From Clostridium simiarum (GTDB taxonomy: Bacteria; Bacillota; Clostridia; Clostridiales; Clostridiaceae), in NCBI RefSeq assembly GCF_018919175.1, contig NZ_JAHLQL010000001.1, positions 1,178,001 through 1,242,000 of the forward strand: a stretch of DNA of 64,000 nt, in the 5' to 3' direction. This document shows, piece after piece, positions 18,490 through 27,167 of this stretch; the stretch's first letter is position 1; the number at the start of each line of letters is the position of its first letter. Both the position numbers and the translations under genes were made by a program. Below the pieces are notes generated by a model that was not told the DNA's origin, ran no database searches, and saw only the letters and a program-made list of their open reading frames with translations.

Positions 18490-20343
18490 TTATATCAAAC
18501 TTTTTTTAATTTCTAACAGATAACGTTTTTTTATAATAAGGAAATATATTATTTGTGCAATTAACATAATAACTATAACCCTAAATGCTGCTACCTTTAT
18601 CTCAAGTTTAAAAGCATATCTTAATGAACTAATGGCAAAGAAAAAATGTATAACAGCAATTATATAAGGGAGCAAAAACAATACTCCTATCTCAATATTT
18701 AATACCCTCTTTATTTCTTTATAAGTTAAACCTATTTTATTTAACTGTCTATATTTCTTTTTGTCCTCTATAACATCCATGTAGCACTTATTATATAAGA
18801 AACTTCCTGTTGTTACAAAGAAGATAAGTCCTATAAATATGGCACTAAACAAAATTACTCCATAAGCTACCTTAGTAGATCTTAGTATACGAGATTTTAA
18901 CAAGTTATTATGGTATTTATCTTCTTTCTCATATCCAAAGTTGTTATAGTAGTCATTACATATGTTCAATGTATCTTGATAGTTTTCTACATTAAATGCA
19001 CCAAAATATCCTCTAACCCCAGTTATCTTTTCATATATATCATTTTTAACCACATACACCTCTCCATAAAATGTTGGAATTAATCCTCTATCACTCTTTA
19101 AAACAACTTCTATTTCTACATTATCTAAAACAATATTTTTAACTTTATGATTACTTATTAAACTCTCATCTTCCTTTGAAAAATTAGCATTTAGGGATAG
19201 CATTGATATTAATTTTTTATAGATATCTTCTTTAATTATAACTACGTTATCCTTACCACCATCTGGAATAACAAACTTTAGCTCCTCATTAATCTTATTA
19301 TACTCTATTCCTTGATTTATCAATGAGTCTTCTATAAAACCAGCTTTAGAATCAACTTTACTTTTATTATCATAAATATCAGACAGGAAAAATGCTTGCG
19401 GAAAATCTCTATTTATCTGATCTTCTTTATCTCTCCAGTAGGCATATACTGATCCTATTGATGTAAGGGCAATTGTTGAGGTTATTGTAATTAAAAAAAA
19501 CATTCTTGTATTATCTTTTATTTTATATAATAAATTTGACACCCATAGTACTGTAGTTTTTTTCATATACAAATTTCTATTTTTTTTAAGTAGCTTAATT
19601 GTAAACACACTTAATTGAGAAAATAACAAATATGTAGCTACCACAACCATTAATGTTACAGGTATTATTCTATTAGTTAATGTTTTTGTACTTGATGTAA
19701 TTGATAAATAATACCCTACCGTTAATAATGTTATACATATAATCACAAGAATACTAGATGCTTTTGGTTCAGCTTTTGGTTTTTTAGTTCCTTTAAGTAA
19801 TTTCAAAACCATATCTTCTTTTATGATAAATGAACAAAATATTGAAATTACTATTCCTATCATCACAAATGCAACGAAGGTAATAATCATAGCTTTAACT
19901 GGCATATAAAATCCAAGTGCATTAAACCCTAATAGCTTTCCACTAGCTGCTAAAAGTATCTTAGAAAAAACTATTCCTACTATTATACCTACTATGGCAG
20001 ACACTGAACTAATTATTATATTTTCAATGCTTATCATCCTTTGTATCTGTTTTCTTGATGCTCCTATAATATAAAGTATTCCAAATTCTTTATATCTACT
20101 TTTTAAAAAAACACTTACTGAATAGAATACAAAGAAAAATAAAAATAAGTATGCAATTATTGTTGTCACATTAAGTGCTTTTATTAGGTACTGAGGTAAA
20201 TCAACTTTCACAAAATCTGGATGGAATATAATCATAGTAAAAGAGAATAACAACGCCGCTGATATGCTACTACTAAAAAAATATGCAAAATATGCTTTTA
20301 TATTTCTATGTACGTTTTTACTTGCAAACTCTCTAAAATTCAT
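18490..20343 (-). CDS. BceB-like ABC permease for bacitracin-type antibiotics
   Basis: A 617-residue FtsX-type permease with about ten transmembrane segments. The first four (residues 15-180) include the FtsX-like core with SRYKEFGILYIIGASRKQI. A large extracellular domain of roughly 200 residues (about 305-505) precedes the last three helices. That domain is the hallmark of BceB-type transporters that sense and detach peptide antibiotics. The gene overlaps its ATPase stop by one base. It is preceded by uppP and a two-component system. Confidence 0.85.
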   Translation of the reverse strand: MNFREFASKNVHRNIKAYFAYFFSSSISAALLFSFTMIIFHPDFVKVDLPQYLIKALNVTTIIAYLFLFFFVFYSVSVFLKSRYKEFGILYIIGASRKQIQRMISIENIIISSVSAIVGIIVGIVFSKILLAASGKLLGFNALGFYMPVKAMIITFVAFVMIGIVISIFCSFIIKEDMVLKLLKGTKKPKAEPKASSILVIICITLLTVGYYLSITSSTKTLTNRIIPVTLMVVVATYLLFSQLSVFTIKLLKKNRNLYMKKTTVLWVSNLLYKIKDNTRMFFLITITSTIALTSIGSVYAYWRDKEDQINRDFPQAFFLSDIYDNKSKVDSKAGFIEDSLINQGIEYNKINEELKFVIPDGGKDNVVIIKEDIYKKLISMLSLNANFSKEDESLISNHKVKNIVLDNVEIEVVLKSDRGLIPTFYGEVYVVKNDIYEKITGVRGYFGAFNVENYQDTLNICNDYYNNFGYEKEDKYHNNLLKSRILRSTKVAYGVILFSAIFIGLIFFVTTGSFLYNKCYMDVIEDKKKYRQLNKIGLTYKEIKRVLNIEIGVLFLLPYIIAVIHFFFAISSLRYAFKLEIKVAAFRVIVIMLIAQIIYFLIIKKRYLLEIKKSLI

Positions 20344-21089
20344 TAGTTTCCCCCTCCTAGTAGTGCAAGTACATCTATAATCTCCTGATAAAACTGTTGT
20401 CTGCTATGTCCCTTATAAATTTCATTATATATAGTTCCATCTTTTATAAATAGAATTCTATTACAATAACTTGCTGATAATGGATCGTGGGTTACCATCA
20501 TTGTAGTTACCTTTTCCTCCTTATTTATCTTTTTAAATAACTCCATTACAGTTTTAGCGGATTTTGAATCTAAGTTACCCGTTGGTTCATCAGCCAATAG
20601 TAAAGTTGGATTATGTATCAAGGCTCTTGCAATTGCAACTCTTTGAGATTGTCCCCCTGATATTTCGAAAGTTCTCTTATTAATTAGATCCTCTATTCCA
20701 AGTATATTTGATATTCTATTAAGTTCATAATCTTGTTCTTTTAATGGTGTTCCATCTAAAGTAAGTGGAAGCACTATATTTTCACCAACAGTTAAAGTAT
20801 CTAACAAATTGAAATCTTGAAATACAAATCCCAACTCTCTCCTTCTAAATAAAGCTAACTCATCCCCCTTAAGACTCAAAGGATTCTTATCCTTTATTTT
20901 TATTTCTCCTGATGTTGGTTTATCTACTGTTGAAACCATATTTAATAAGGTTGTCTTACCACTTCCTGATGGCCCCATTATTCCTACAAATTCCCCTTGT
21001 TCTATAGTAAAACTTACATTATCCAAAGCATTAAATATTACCTTGTTACCATATACCTTACTTAAATTATTAACCTCTAAAATCTTCAT
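20343..21089 (-). CDS. BceA-like ABC ATPase
   Basis: A 248-residue ATPase of the MacB/LolD class: Walker A GPSGSGKTT, Q-loop FVFQDFNLLDTLTV, signature ISGGQSQRVAIARALI, Walker B LLLADEPTGNLD, H-switch VTHDPLSA. The FQDFNLLDTLT motif is typical of BceA. It is coupled to the permease at a TAATG junction and lies 14 nt after uppP. It powers antibiotic removal from undecaprenyl pyrophosphate and acts as part of the flux sensor with the kinase. Confidence 0.9.
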   Translation of the reverse strand: MKILEVNNLSKVYGNKVIFNALDNVSFTIEQGEFVGIMGPSGSGKTTLLNMVSTVDKPTSGEIKIKDKNPLSLKGDELALFRRRELGFVFQDFNLLDTLTVGENIVLPLTLDGTPLKEQDYELNRISNILGIEDLINKRTFEISGGQSQRVAIARALIHNPTLLLADEPTGNLDSKSAKTVMELFKKINKEEKVTTMMVTHDPLSASYCNRILFIKDGTIYNEIYKGHSRQQFYQEIIDVLALLGGGN

Positions 21090-21103
21090 TTTTCCTATCC
21101 TTT

Positions 21104-21955
21104 CTATGTTGTTAAAGTAATAACCTTAGTTAATACTAATACTCCGAGTAAAACCCCTGCCATTATTCTATATACTGCAAACACCTTCATTGGTTTCTTT
21201 TTTAGATAATCAATAAATTTTTTTATAACTATTAAAGATACTATAAAAGCCACCATAAATCCTACTATTAATGCAATCCATAATGTTAATGTCATTATAG
21301 AATAATCAAATTCAAATAAATCCTTAGCTGTTGCCCCTATCATAGCTGGAATAGCTAAAAAAAATGAAAATTCTGCTGCTATTGGTGTGGATAGTCCTGC
21401 AATCCATCCACCCATTATTGTAGAAGCACTTCTTGACATTCCTGGCCACATAGCAAGAAGTTGCAATAAACCAATCTTAAATGATTGTATAAAAGTTATG
21501 CTATCTATGCTTTCTACTTTATTATTCTTATATCTAAATATTTTTTCTATTATTAAAAGTAATACTCCACCAACTATAAACCCTACTATGACAGCTTCTG
21601 GTATAAACTTTGATTTTATTTTATGGTATAATAACACTCCTGCAACTCCCATTGGAATAGATGCAATAATAACATTTATCCCAAATCTAAAGCCTGTCTT
21701 CCCCTCTCTTCCTTTAGTAAATATAAATTTGAAAAATTCTATTACACTTTCTTTAATCTTCTTCCAATACAAAATAACAACTGCCATTATTGCTCCAAGT
21801 TGAATCACAACTTCAAACATCTTTGCAAATTCGCCTTCAAAGCCAATTGCCCATCCAACTAATATCATGTGTCCCGTAGAAGATACGGGAATAAATTCAG
21901 TTACTCCTTCTACTATTGCTATTATAATGGCTTTTAATAAAAATATTATATCCAT
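21104..21955 (-). CDS. uppP: Undecaprenyl-diphosphatase UppP (BacA)
   Basis: A 283-residue polytopic membrane enzyme with the two catalytic motifs of the family: EGVTEFIPVSSTGHMIL (residues 16-32) and PGMSRSASTIMGG (about 170). It dephosphorylates undecaprenyl pyrophosphate to recycle the cell-wall lipid carrier, so raised levels protect from bacitracin. Its place between a BceRS-like two-component system and BceAB-like genes makes a compact bacitracin-resistance operon. Confidence 0.93.
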   Translation of the reverse strand: MDIIFLLKAIIIAIVEGVTEFIPVSSTGHMILVGWAIGFEGEFAKMFEVVIQLGAIMAVVILYWKKIKESVIEFFKFIFTKGREGKTGFRFGINVIIASIPMGVAGVLLYHKIKSKFIPEAVIVGFIVGGVLLLIIEKIFRYKNNKVESIDSITFIQSFKIGLLQLLAMWPGMSRSASTIMGGWIAGLSTPIAAEFSFFLAIPAMIGATAKDLFEFDYSIMTLTLWIALIVGFMVAFIVSLIVIKKFIDYLKKKPMKVFAVYRIMAGVLLGVLVLTKVITLTT

Positions 21956-22028
21956 ACCTTATCACTCCTTACAAACTAATTATTGTATATAGTTTATAAT
22001 AGTAAGGTATAAGGTGCTATCTACAAAG

Positions 22029-22055
22029 CTTACAGGAGTATGACATGTGTGTAAG
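22029..22055 (-). promoter_or_regulatory. Possible BceR-type operator, CTTACA-N15-TGTAAG
   Basis: A 6-bp inverted repeat upstream of uppP, followed (minus strand) by an AT-rich promoter-like stretch with TATTATAAAC. The site lies between the kinase terminator and the uppP start. Assignment to the neighbouring regulator is inference. Confidence 0.35.
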
Positions 22056-22074
22056 ATTTCCAGGTTTAAATAAA

Positions 22075-22111
22075 AATAGCAAATAAATAGTTTAACTATC
22101 CATTTGCTATT
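22075..22111 (-). terminator. Terminator after the BceS-like kinase
   Basis: Ten-base-pair stem AATAGCAAAT/ATTTGCTATT, followed on the minus strand by TTTTATTT, just after the kinase stop. It separates the two-component genes from the uppP-bceAB operon. Confidence 0.65.
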
Positions 22112-22113
22112 AA

Positions 22114-23109
22114 TTATACTTTTATTTTAAATCTTATTGTAACCTTTGTGCCTTCATTAACAGTAGATTCTATATCTATGTCATGGCCTAATTTCTTGCA
22201 TACCTCTTTGGTTATATACAACCCCATCCCCGTAGATTCTCCAAACTTACGTCCATTTTCTCCAGTAAAGAATGGATCAAATACCCTTTTAATATCTTTA
22301 TTCGGTATTCCTATTCCCTCATCTACAATGCTTAGTGTAACTTCCTCTCCATCCTTATAAGCTTTCATAATTAATTCTTTTCCCTTGCCCTTTGAATACT
22401 TTAAAGCATTAATAATAAGTTGATCTAATACAAACTTCATCCACTTTACATCACTATATACTTCAATAGCCTCATCTATTTCTACTCTAGGAATTATTCT
22501 ATTTTTTATAAAAATCTTCTTTTCTTCATTTACTGTATGAAGAACTAAACTCCTTAGAAAAACCCGTTGTACCAAAAAATCTTTTTGAAAAGAATCTATT
22601 CTTGCAAAATGCAGTGCCATATTTAAACCTTTATTTAATTTATTAACCTCTTCTTCTATACTTACAACCTTTTCTTCTCCTTCATACTCTTGAAGTTGCA
22701 GCTGTATTACAGAAAGAGGTGTTTTCATTTGATGTACCCACTGATTAATAAAAGTTAGATGTTCATTGTGAACTTTGTTACATTTTTGTATTTCAGATTC
22801 ATATAAATTATGTTGCTCCTTTAATATTTCAGAAATACTTTCACTTAAATCCGAAGTGCCAAGTTGCAAGAAAGCATCCTTTAAACAAGTGAATCCATTT
22901 CCTAATAATCTGTATAATTCTTTATTTTTATAATACCTAAAAGCTAAAAAGCACATTAGAATAAATGTATTAAACATCAATATATAAATAATTTCGCTAA
23001 ATTCAATAAATCCCATGATATTAGTATATGTAATAGTAAGAGCTAAACTTAATAAATATATAAAAATATAACCTTTATTATCCTTTAAAAACAATTTCAT
23101 AAACTCCAT
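22114..23109 (-). CDS. BceS-like intramembrane-sensing histidine kinase
   Basis: A 331-residue kinase with two transmembrane helices (about 14-33 and 37-57) joined by a very short loop, so no extracellular sensor. The phospho-acceptor motif is WVHQMKTPLSVIQLQLQE, followed by an N box (DQLIINALKYS) and G box (GESTGMGLYITKEVCKKLGH). This is the BceS design, which reads the transporter rather than the antibiotic. It lies 1 nt after the regulator gene. Confidence 0.88.
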   Translation of the reverse strand: MEFMKLFLKDNKGYIFIYLLSLALTITYTNIMGFIEFSEIIYILMFNTFILMCFLAFRYYKNKELYRLLGNGFTCLKDAFLQLGTSDLSESISEILKEQHNLYESEIQKCNKVHNEHLTFINQWVHQMKTPLSVIQLQLQEYEGEEKVVSIEEEVNKLNKGLNMALHFARIDSFQKDFLVQRVFLRSLVLHTVNEEKKIFIKNRIIPRVEIDEAIEVYSDVKWMKFVLDQLIINALKYSKGKGKELIMKAYKDGEEVTLSIVDEGIGIPNKDIKRVFDPFFTGENGRKFGESTGMGLYITKEVCKKLGHDIDIESTVNEGTKVTIRFKIKV

Positions 23110-23110
23110 A

Positions 23111-23803
23111 CTACCAGGTTTTGTTTAATCTATAACCTGCTCCCCTTATAGTTTCTATTCCTTTATCTATGCCTAGTACTTGCAGCCTTTTTCTTACTCT
23201 GCTAATATTTACACTTAAAGTATTTTCCTCAACAAACTCTAAATCATCCCATATTTTTTCTAAAAGAAAATCCCTACTGACGACTTTAGGGTATTTTTTC
23301 ATAAGGCACTCCAATAAGATACCTTCCCTTTTAGTGATAATTAATTTTTCACCATTAAATTCTACTTCTAACCTTTCTGGATAGAACTTTAGACTTTGAA
23401 CTTCAACTATTCTTTCCTCTACCTTAGGTGCATAATCTCCAAAGGCTCTTCTTATATGACTTTTTATCTTTGCAATAACAACATCAAAATAAAATGGTTT
23501 CGTTATATAGTCATCTGCTCCACTCTCTAAAGCCATAACCTGATCCATTCCACTATCTCTTGCAGATATAAATATTATAGGAATCTTTGATTGTTGTCTT
23601 ATCTTTCTACACCAATAAAATCCGTCAAATTTAGGTAAATTAACATCTAACAACACCAAGTCTGGATTATACTCATTAAATTCTATGATTATTTCATCAA
23701 AGTTTTCTACTACTTTTACCTCAAAACCATACTTATCTATATATTCTTGTAACAAGGTACTTATTGATAAATCATCTTCTACAATATATATTTTATATTT
23801 CAT
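23111..23803 (-). CDS. BceR-like OmpR-family response regulator
   Basis: A 230-residue regulator: receiver with IVEDDLS, phospho-acceptor D in LVLLDVNLPKFDGF, K in DDYITKPFYFD; winged-helix output with ITKREGILLECLMKKYP and LSVNISRVRKRLQVLG. The receiver and DNA-binding helix closely follow BceR. It probably activates the adjacent uppP-bceAB operon. The gene starts a two-gene unit. Confidence 0.9.
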   Translation of the reverse strand: MKYKIYIVEDDLSISTLLQEYIDKYGFEVKVVENFDEIIIEFNEYNPDLVLLDVNLPKFDGFYWCRKIRQQSKIPIIFISARDSGMDQVMALESGADDYITKPFYFDVVIAKIKSHIRRAFGDYAPKVEERIVEVQSLKFYPERLEVEFNGEKLIITKREGILLECLMKKYPKVVSRDFLLEKIWDDLEFVEENTLSVNISRVRKRLQVLGIDKGIETIRGAGYRLNKTW

Positions 23804-24201
23804 ACTAACTTCTCCTTATTTTAACCATTGATTCATTATTATCTGTATTAAAATAATTTTCTCCTCCAGCACCTAATTTATCTGATGTTACCCACCTTTT
23901 ATTTAAAAATGTAAGAATTCATATCCTCATCCCACTTTTATATTACATTTTATTTATATAACTTTCAATAATTCCTTATTAATTGTGATCTATTGTAAAA
24001 CTAACTATACTTATATGGCTTTCATAGCTAGAAACAGAAGATACTTGAGGATAAAGAAAGGTTTTATGAAGAATTTATTAATATAAAATAGGTAAAACCC
24101 ACTAAATTAATAGGCCATCTAATAAATATAATTTTAATTTGCAGCCATCTTCCACAAACTATTACATAATACATAATTTAATAGCATATTAAAATAATTA
24201 A
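23804..24201. other. Intergenic region upstream of the BceR-like gene
   Basis: About 400 bases with no supported gene. It presumably carries the promoter of the two-component genes on the minus strand. AT-rich, with no obvious repeat. Confidence 0.4.
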
Positions 24202-24228
24202 TTTAAGACGGTGTAGAACCGCCTTAAA
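24202..24228 (-). terminator. Terminator after the ABC-F gene
   Basis: Stem TTTAAGGCGGT/ACCGTCTTAAA (one mismatch) with a 5-nt loop, 20 nt after the ABC-F stop. Confidence 0.75.
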
Positions 24229-24247
24229 CTAATACTCTCTCATCTTA

Positions 24248-25888
24248 TTAAATAAATAACGTAGGTTTTCTATTATTTAATAAATAATCATCATAGTTCC
24301 CCTTAATACACTTCATTCCCTCTTTTGTAAGTTCCATCACTTTGTTTCCAATTTTATTTATAAAATATCTATCATGAGATATAAATAAAATTGTACCTTC
24401 ATAGTCCTTTAAAGCAGATTCTAATACTTCTTTGCTCTGCAGGTCTAAATGGTTTGTAGGTTCATCTAAAAGTAGCATATTTGCCTCTACAAGCATAAGT
24501 TTAGATAGTGCTACTCTTGATTTTTCTCCACCACTTAAATCTCCTATTTTCTTAAATACGTCTTCACCAGAAAATAAAAATCTACCTAATACTCCTCGTA
24601 TTTTACTTTCTTTTATAGTAGGAAAGTCCTCCCAAATTTCTTCTAATATAGTATTATTAGAATTTAACTTTTCATGTTCCTGATCATAATAACCTATATG
24701 GATATCTTTTCCCCAATTAATTGAACCATATTCTAACCTTAAATCTCCTATTAAGGCCTTTAATAGTGAAGTTTTACCTACTCCATTAGGCCCTATTAAC
24801 GCCACTCTATCTCCTCTTGTAAGATCAAAGCTTAAATCTTTAGTGAGTATTTTTCTATTTTCTCCTTCACCTACAGATAAAACACCTTCTTTAAGTTGTA
24901 GCACTTCTTTATAGGATTTGTTTTTAATTTGAAAGTTTATATTAACCTTTTTTAATTCTCCTAAGGGTTTGTCTATTTTTTCCATTCTCTCTATAGCTTT
25001 TCTCTTACTTTTAGCAGCCTTAGCAGAAGTCGCTCTTACTATATTTTTATCAACAAAAGTTTGAAGTCTTTCTATTTCCTCCTGTTGCCTTTCATAATTT
25101 TTTACATGGAGTTCTTTTTCCTCCGCTTTAAGAGAAACATACTTTGAATAGTTACCAGTATATCTTTTAGATTTGCCTCTTTCTATTTCGTATATAACTG
25201 AAACTGTAGAATCTAAAAAATATCTATCATGAGAAACTATTAAAACTGCACCTTTATAACTTTTTAAATAGCCTTCTAACCAATTTAAAGCTTCTAAATC
25301 AAGATGGTTTGTGGGCTCATCTAACATTAATAAATCAGGCTCATTTAAAAGTATTTTTGCTAAGGAAAGTTTTGTTTTTTGTCCCCCACTTAGCTTTGAA
25401 ACTTTAATATTTAAATCAAAATTTTTAAACCCAATTCCATTTAATATAGTATTAATCTTCGCTTCTATTTCATATCCACCTTGCATAACAAAATAATCAG
25501 TTTTAGACGAATATTTCTTCATAACTTTTTCTAATTTTTCATAATCCTCAATAACTTCTTGTGAGGACATAAGCTTTTCTAATTGTCTTAATTCTCTTTC
25601 TGCATTTAAAAGTTCCTTAAATACAGAAAGCATCTCCTCTTTAATAGAGTTTTCTAAATTCAAACCGCTATCTTGCTTTAAATAAGCAAAGGTTTTTCCT
25701 TTAGATTTTATTATTTCTCCTTCATCTTGTGAGATATCTCCATAGATAATTTTTAATAGTGTAGACTTACCTGCACCATTAACTCCTATTAAGCCTATTT
25801 TTTCTGCCTCTTCAATCTTTAAATTTATATTTGAAATTAAAGTTTCTCCATTAAAGCTTTTTCCTATATTATTTAATTGTAATAACAT
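24248..25888 (-). CDS. ABC-F family ribosome protection protein
   Basis: A 546-residue soluble protein with two ABC domains and no membrane part. Domain 1 has GVNGAGKST, LSGGQKTKLSLAK and LLMLDEPTNHLD; domain 2 has GPNGVGKTS, LSGGEKSRVALSK and LLLDEPTNHLD. The linker at about 240-300 (rich in basic and E residues, near RATSAKAAKSKRKAIERMEK) forms the P-site tRNA interaction motif. Both catalytic glutamates are present. Antibiotic resistance is likely because a leader peptide and a long inverted repeat precede it, as in known ARE ABC-F genes. The drug class is not readable. Confidence 0.88.
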   Translation of the reverse strand: MLLQLNNIGKSFNGETLISNINLKIEEAEKIGLIGVNGAGKSTLLKIIYGDISQDEGEIIKSKGKTFAYLKQDSGLNLENSIKEEMLSVFKELLNAERELRQLEKLMSSQEVIEDYEKLEKVMKKYSSKTDYFVMQGGYEIEAKINTILNGIGFKNFDLNIKVSKLSGGQKTKLSLAKILLNEPDLLMLDEPTNHLDLEALNWLEGYLKSYKGAVLIVSHDRYFLDSTVSVIYEIERGKSKRYTGNYSKYVSLKAEEKELHVKNYERQQEEIERLQTFVDKNIVRATSAKAAKSKRKAIERMEKIDKPLGELKKVNINFQIKNKSYKEVLQLKEGVLSVGEGENRKILTKDLSFDLTRGDRVALIGPNGVGKTSLLKALIGDLRLEYGSINWGKDIHIGYYDQEHEKLNSNNTILEEIWEDFPTIKESKIRGVLGRFLFSGEDVFKKIGDLSGGEKSRVALSKLMLVEANMLLLDEPTNHLDLQSKEVLESALKDYEGTILFISHDRYFINKIGNKVMELTKEGMKCIKGNYDDYLLNNRKPTLFI

Positions 25889-25905
25889 TTTAACCCTCTC
25901 CTATC

Positions 25906-26010
25906 GCTCATTTGATGATTTTATAACCCTTTTAAGTATCTAAATTTTAAGATACCTAATTTAAAATGGCTAAAAACCTAGGTTGTTGGATTTTTAACCA
26001 TCAAATGAGC
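25906..26010 (-). promoter_or_regulatory. Attenuator structure between leader peptide and ABC-F gene
   Basis: Perfect 12-bp arms GCTCATTTGATG (25999-26010 on the minus strand) and CATCAAATGAGC (25906-25917) enclose about 80 nt. The first arm begins 3 nt after the leader stop codon; the second ends just before the ABC-F ribosome site. Inside are two alternative hairpins: GGTTAAAAA/TTTTTAGCC and GTATCT/AGATAC. A ribosome held on the leader would mask the first arm and change the fold. Confidence 0.65.
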
Positions 26011-26013
26011 TTG

Positions 26014-26052
26014 TTAGATGGTTGCAACGCCTATTTCTTCATACCTTTTCAT
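26014..26052 (-). CDS. 12-residue leader peptide of the ABC-F gene
   Basis: ATG with GGCGGTGAG just upstream reads MKRYEEIGVATI and stops directly before a 12-bp inverted repeat. Short leader peptides that stall ribosomes under antibiotic are established regulators of ABC-F resistance genes. The role here is inferred from position and structure. Confidence 0.6.
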   Translation of the reverse strand: MKRYEEIGVATI

Positions 26053-26080
26053 AATTCTCACCGCCTTTCTATCAAAAAGA

Positions 26081-26112
26081 AAAAAGATCATGGTTAATCC
26101 ATGACCTTTTTT
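26081..26112 (-). terminator. Terminator hairpin upstream of the ABC-F leader peptide
   Basis: Stem GGTCATGG/CCATGATC flanked by A and T runs, so it can work in both directions. It could also be an attenuator of a longer transcript that starts before the small peptide at 26336. Confidence 0.65.
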
Positions 26113-26170
26113 CTATGTATTTAAATTACAGATGTATATCACTTTTAAAAACTGATATATAATATAAAAA

Positions 26171-26198
26171 GTCACGGAACTTTTATTTTGCCCGTGAC
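26171..26198 (-). terminator. Terminator after the 38-residue peptide ORF
   Basis: Seven-base-pair GC-rich stem GTCACGG/CCGTGAC followed by TTTTTATAT on the minus strand, 22 nt after the peptide stop. Confidence 0.75.
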
Positions 26199-26219
26199 AC
26201 TTATAATCATAATAATAAC

Positions 26220-26336
26220 TTAACTATAGATTATTGTATTACAATTAAAGCCCATCGGGTCGCTATTTTTAATTCCATTTAATATTGTATTTTTAGTTAC
26301 TGTTAATTTTATAGTTAAATTTGCAATATTTATCAT
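26220..26336 (-). CDS. 38-residue SD-led peptide of unknown function
   Basis: The frame begins MINIANLTIKLTVTKNTIL and contains SDPMGFNCNT near the end. AAAAGGAGG lies ten bases before the ATG, and a terminator follows within 25 nt, so it looks like a real translation unit. The Shine-Dalgarno context (GGAGGTCG) matches that of the 30-residue peptide at 7364. It stands upstream of the ABC-F leader. It could be a leader peptide or an independent small protein; no family is recognised. Confidence 0.5.
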   Translation of the reverse strand: MINIANLTIKLTVTKNTILNGIKNSDPMGFNCNTIIYS

Positions 26337-26494
26337 ATACTTGCGACCTCCTTTTCCTTAATTATAATCTTTCAATTAGTATTATACCCTGTAATAAAAA
26401 TTATAACAATAAATATTTAAAATTTCAAATATTTTAAACTATTCCCTAATATCTGAGGTTTTCTATAAACTACAAACATCTTCGTTTACATCTC

Positions 26495-27019
26495 TTACCT
26501 TTTTGAATATCTTAATATTACAACACCCTTATCCATAATATACTGATCTAAATGTAAATCTATTTTAGGATTATTCCCTAAAAATAAAGGTCTACCTTTA
26601 CCTAATATTGTAGGAATTATTCCAATTATATATTCATCAATGATGTCATTTTTAATGAAGTTGTCAACAAGACCTCCTCCTCCAAATAAGAATATGTCTT
26701 TACCATCTTTTTTTCTTTCTTCTTCTATTACTTTACATATATCACCATTTATAAACTGTATATTGTCATGATCTTGCAATTCTTGTGATGTGGCTACATA
26801 CACTTTTTTATCACTAAACTCATTATAAAAGTTTTGGTCATAACAGTTTTTTCCCATAACTACAACATCTACACCCTTTAAAAACTCATCATAATCCCAT
26901 TTATTTTCAGTATCTAATTTATCATCGCCATCTCCAACTATCCAATCAAACCCACCATCTTCTGATGCTATATATCCGTCAATGCTTATTGCTAAATTTA
27001 GTATTATTTTTCTCTCCAT
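26495..27019 (-). CDS. RibD C-terminal/dihydrofolate-reductase-fold protein
   Basis: A 174-residue protein of the RibD_C family: N-terminal strand KIILNLAISIDGYIASEDGGFDWIV, glycine-rich nucleotide-binding motif VVVMGKNCYDQ and the conserved DIFLFGGGGLVDNFI. Members of this YyaP/YwjB-like group bind NADPH, but most lack a proven substrate. It is not a standard FolA. It diverges from a WYL regulator that probably controls it through the TGACA-N5-TGTCA palindrome between them. Confidence 0.8.
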   Translation of the reverse strand: MERKIILNLAISIDGYIASEDGGFDWIVGDGDDKLDTENKWDYDEFLKGVDVVVMGKNCYDQNFYNEFSDKKVYVATSQELQDHDNIQFINGDICKVIEEERKKDGKDIFLFGGGGLVDNFIKNDIIDEYIIGIIPTILGKGRPLFLGNNPKIDLHLDQYIMDKGVVILRYSKR

Positions 27020-27130
27020 ATCTTTTCCCTCACTTTCTTATACTTTTAAATATATTAATTATTTGTCAGTAGAATTTTTTATATTCAGAGTTTTTTACTT
27101 GATACAAAATATATTATAGCTTATAATAGT

Positions 27131-27145
27131 TGACACCTTATGTCA
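27131..27145. promoter_or_regulatory. Palindromic operator TGACACCTTATGTCA
   Basis: A TGACA-N5-TGTCA palindrome in the divergent intergenic region, 23 nt before the preferred start of the YafY-like regulator. It is likely this regulator binding its own and the neighbouring promoter. Confidence 0.55.
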
Positions 27146-27167
27146 TATTGAAATGGAGATATTTATT

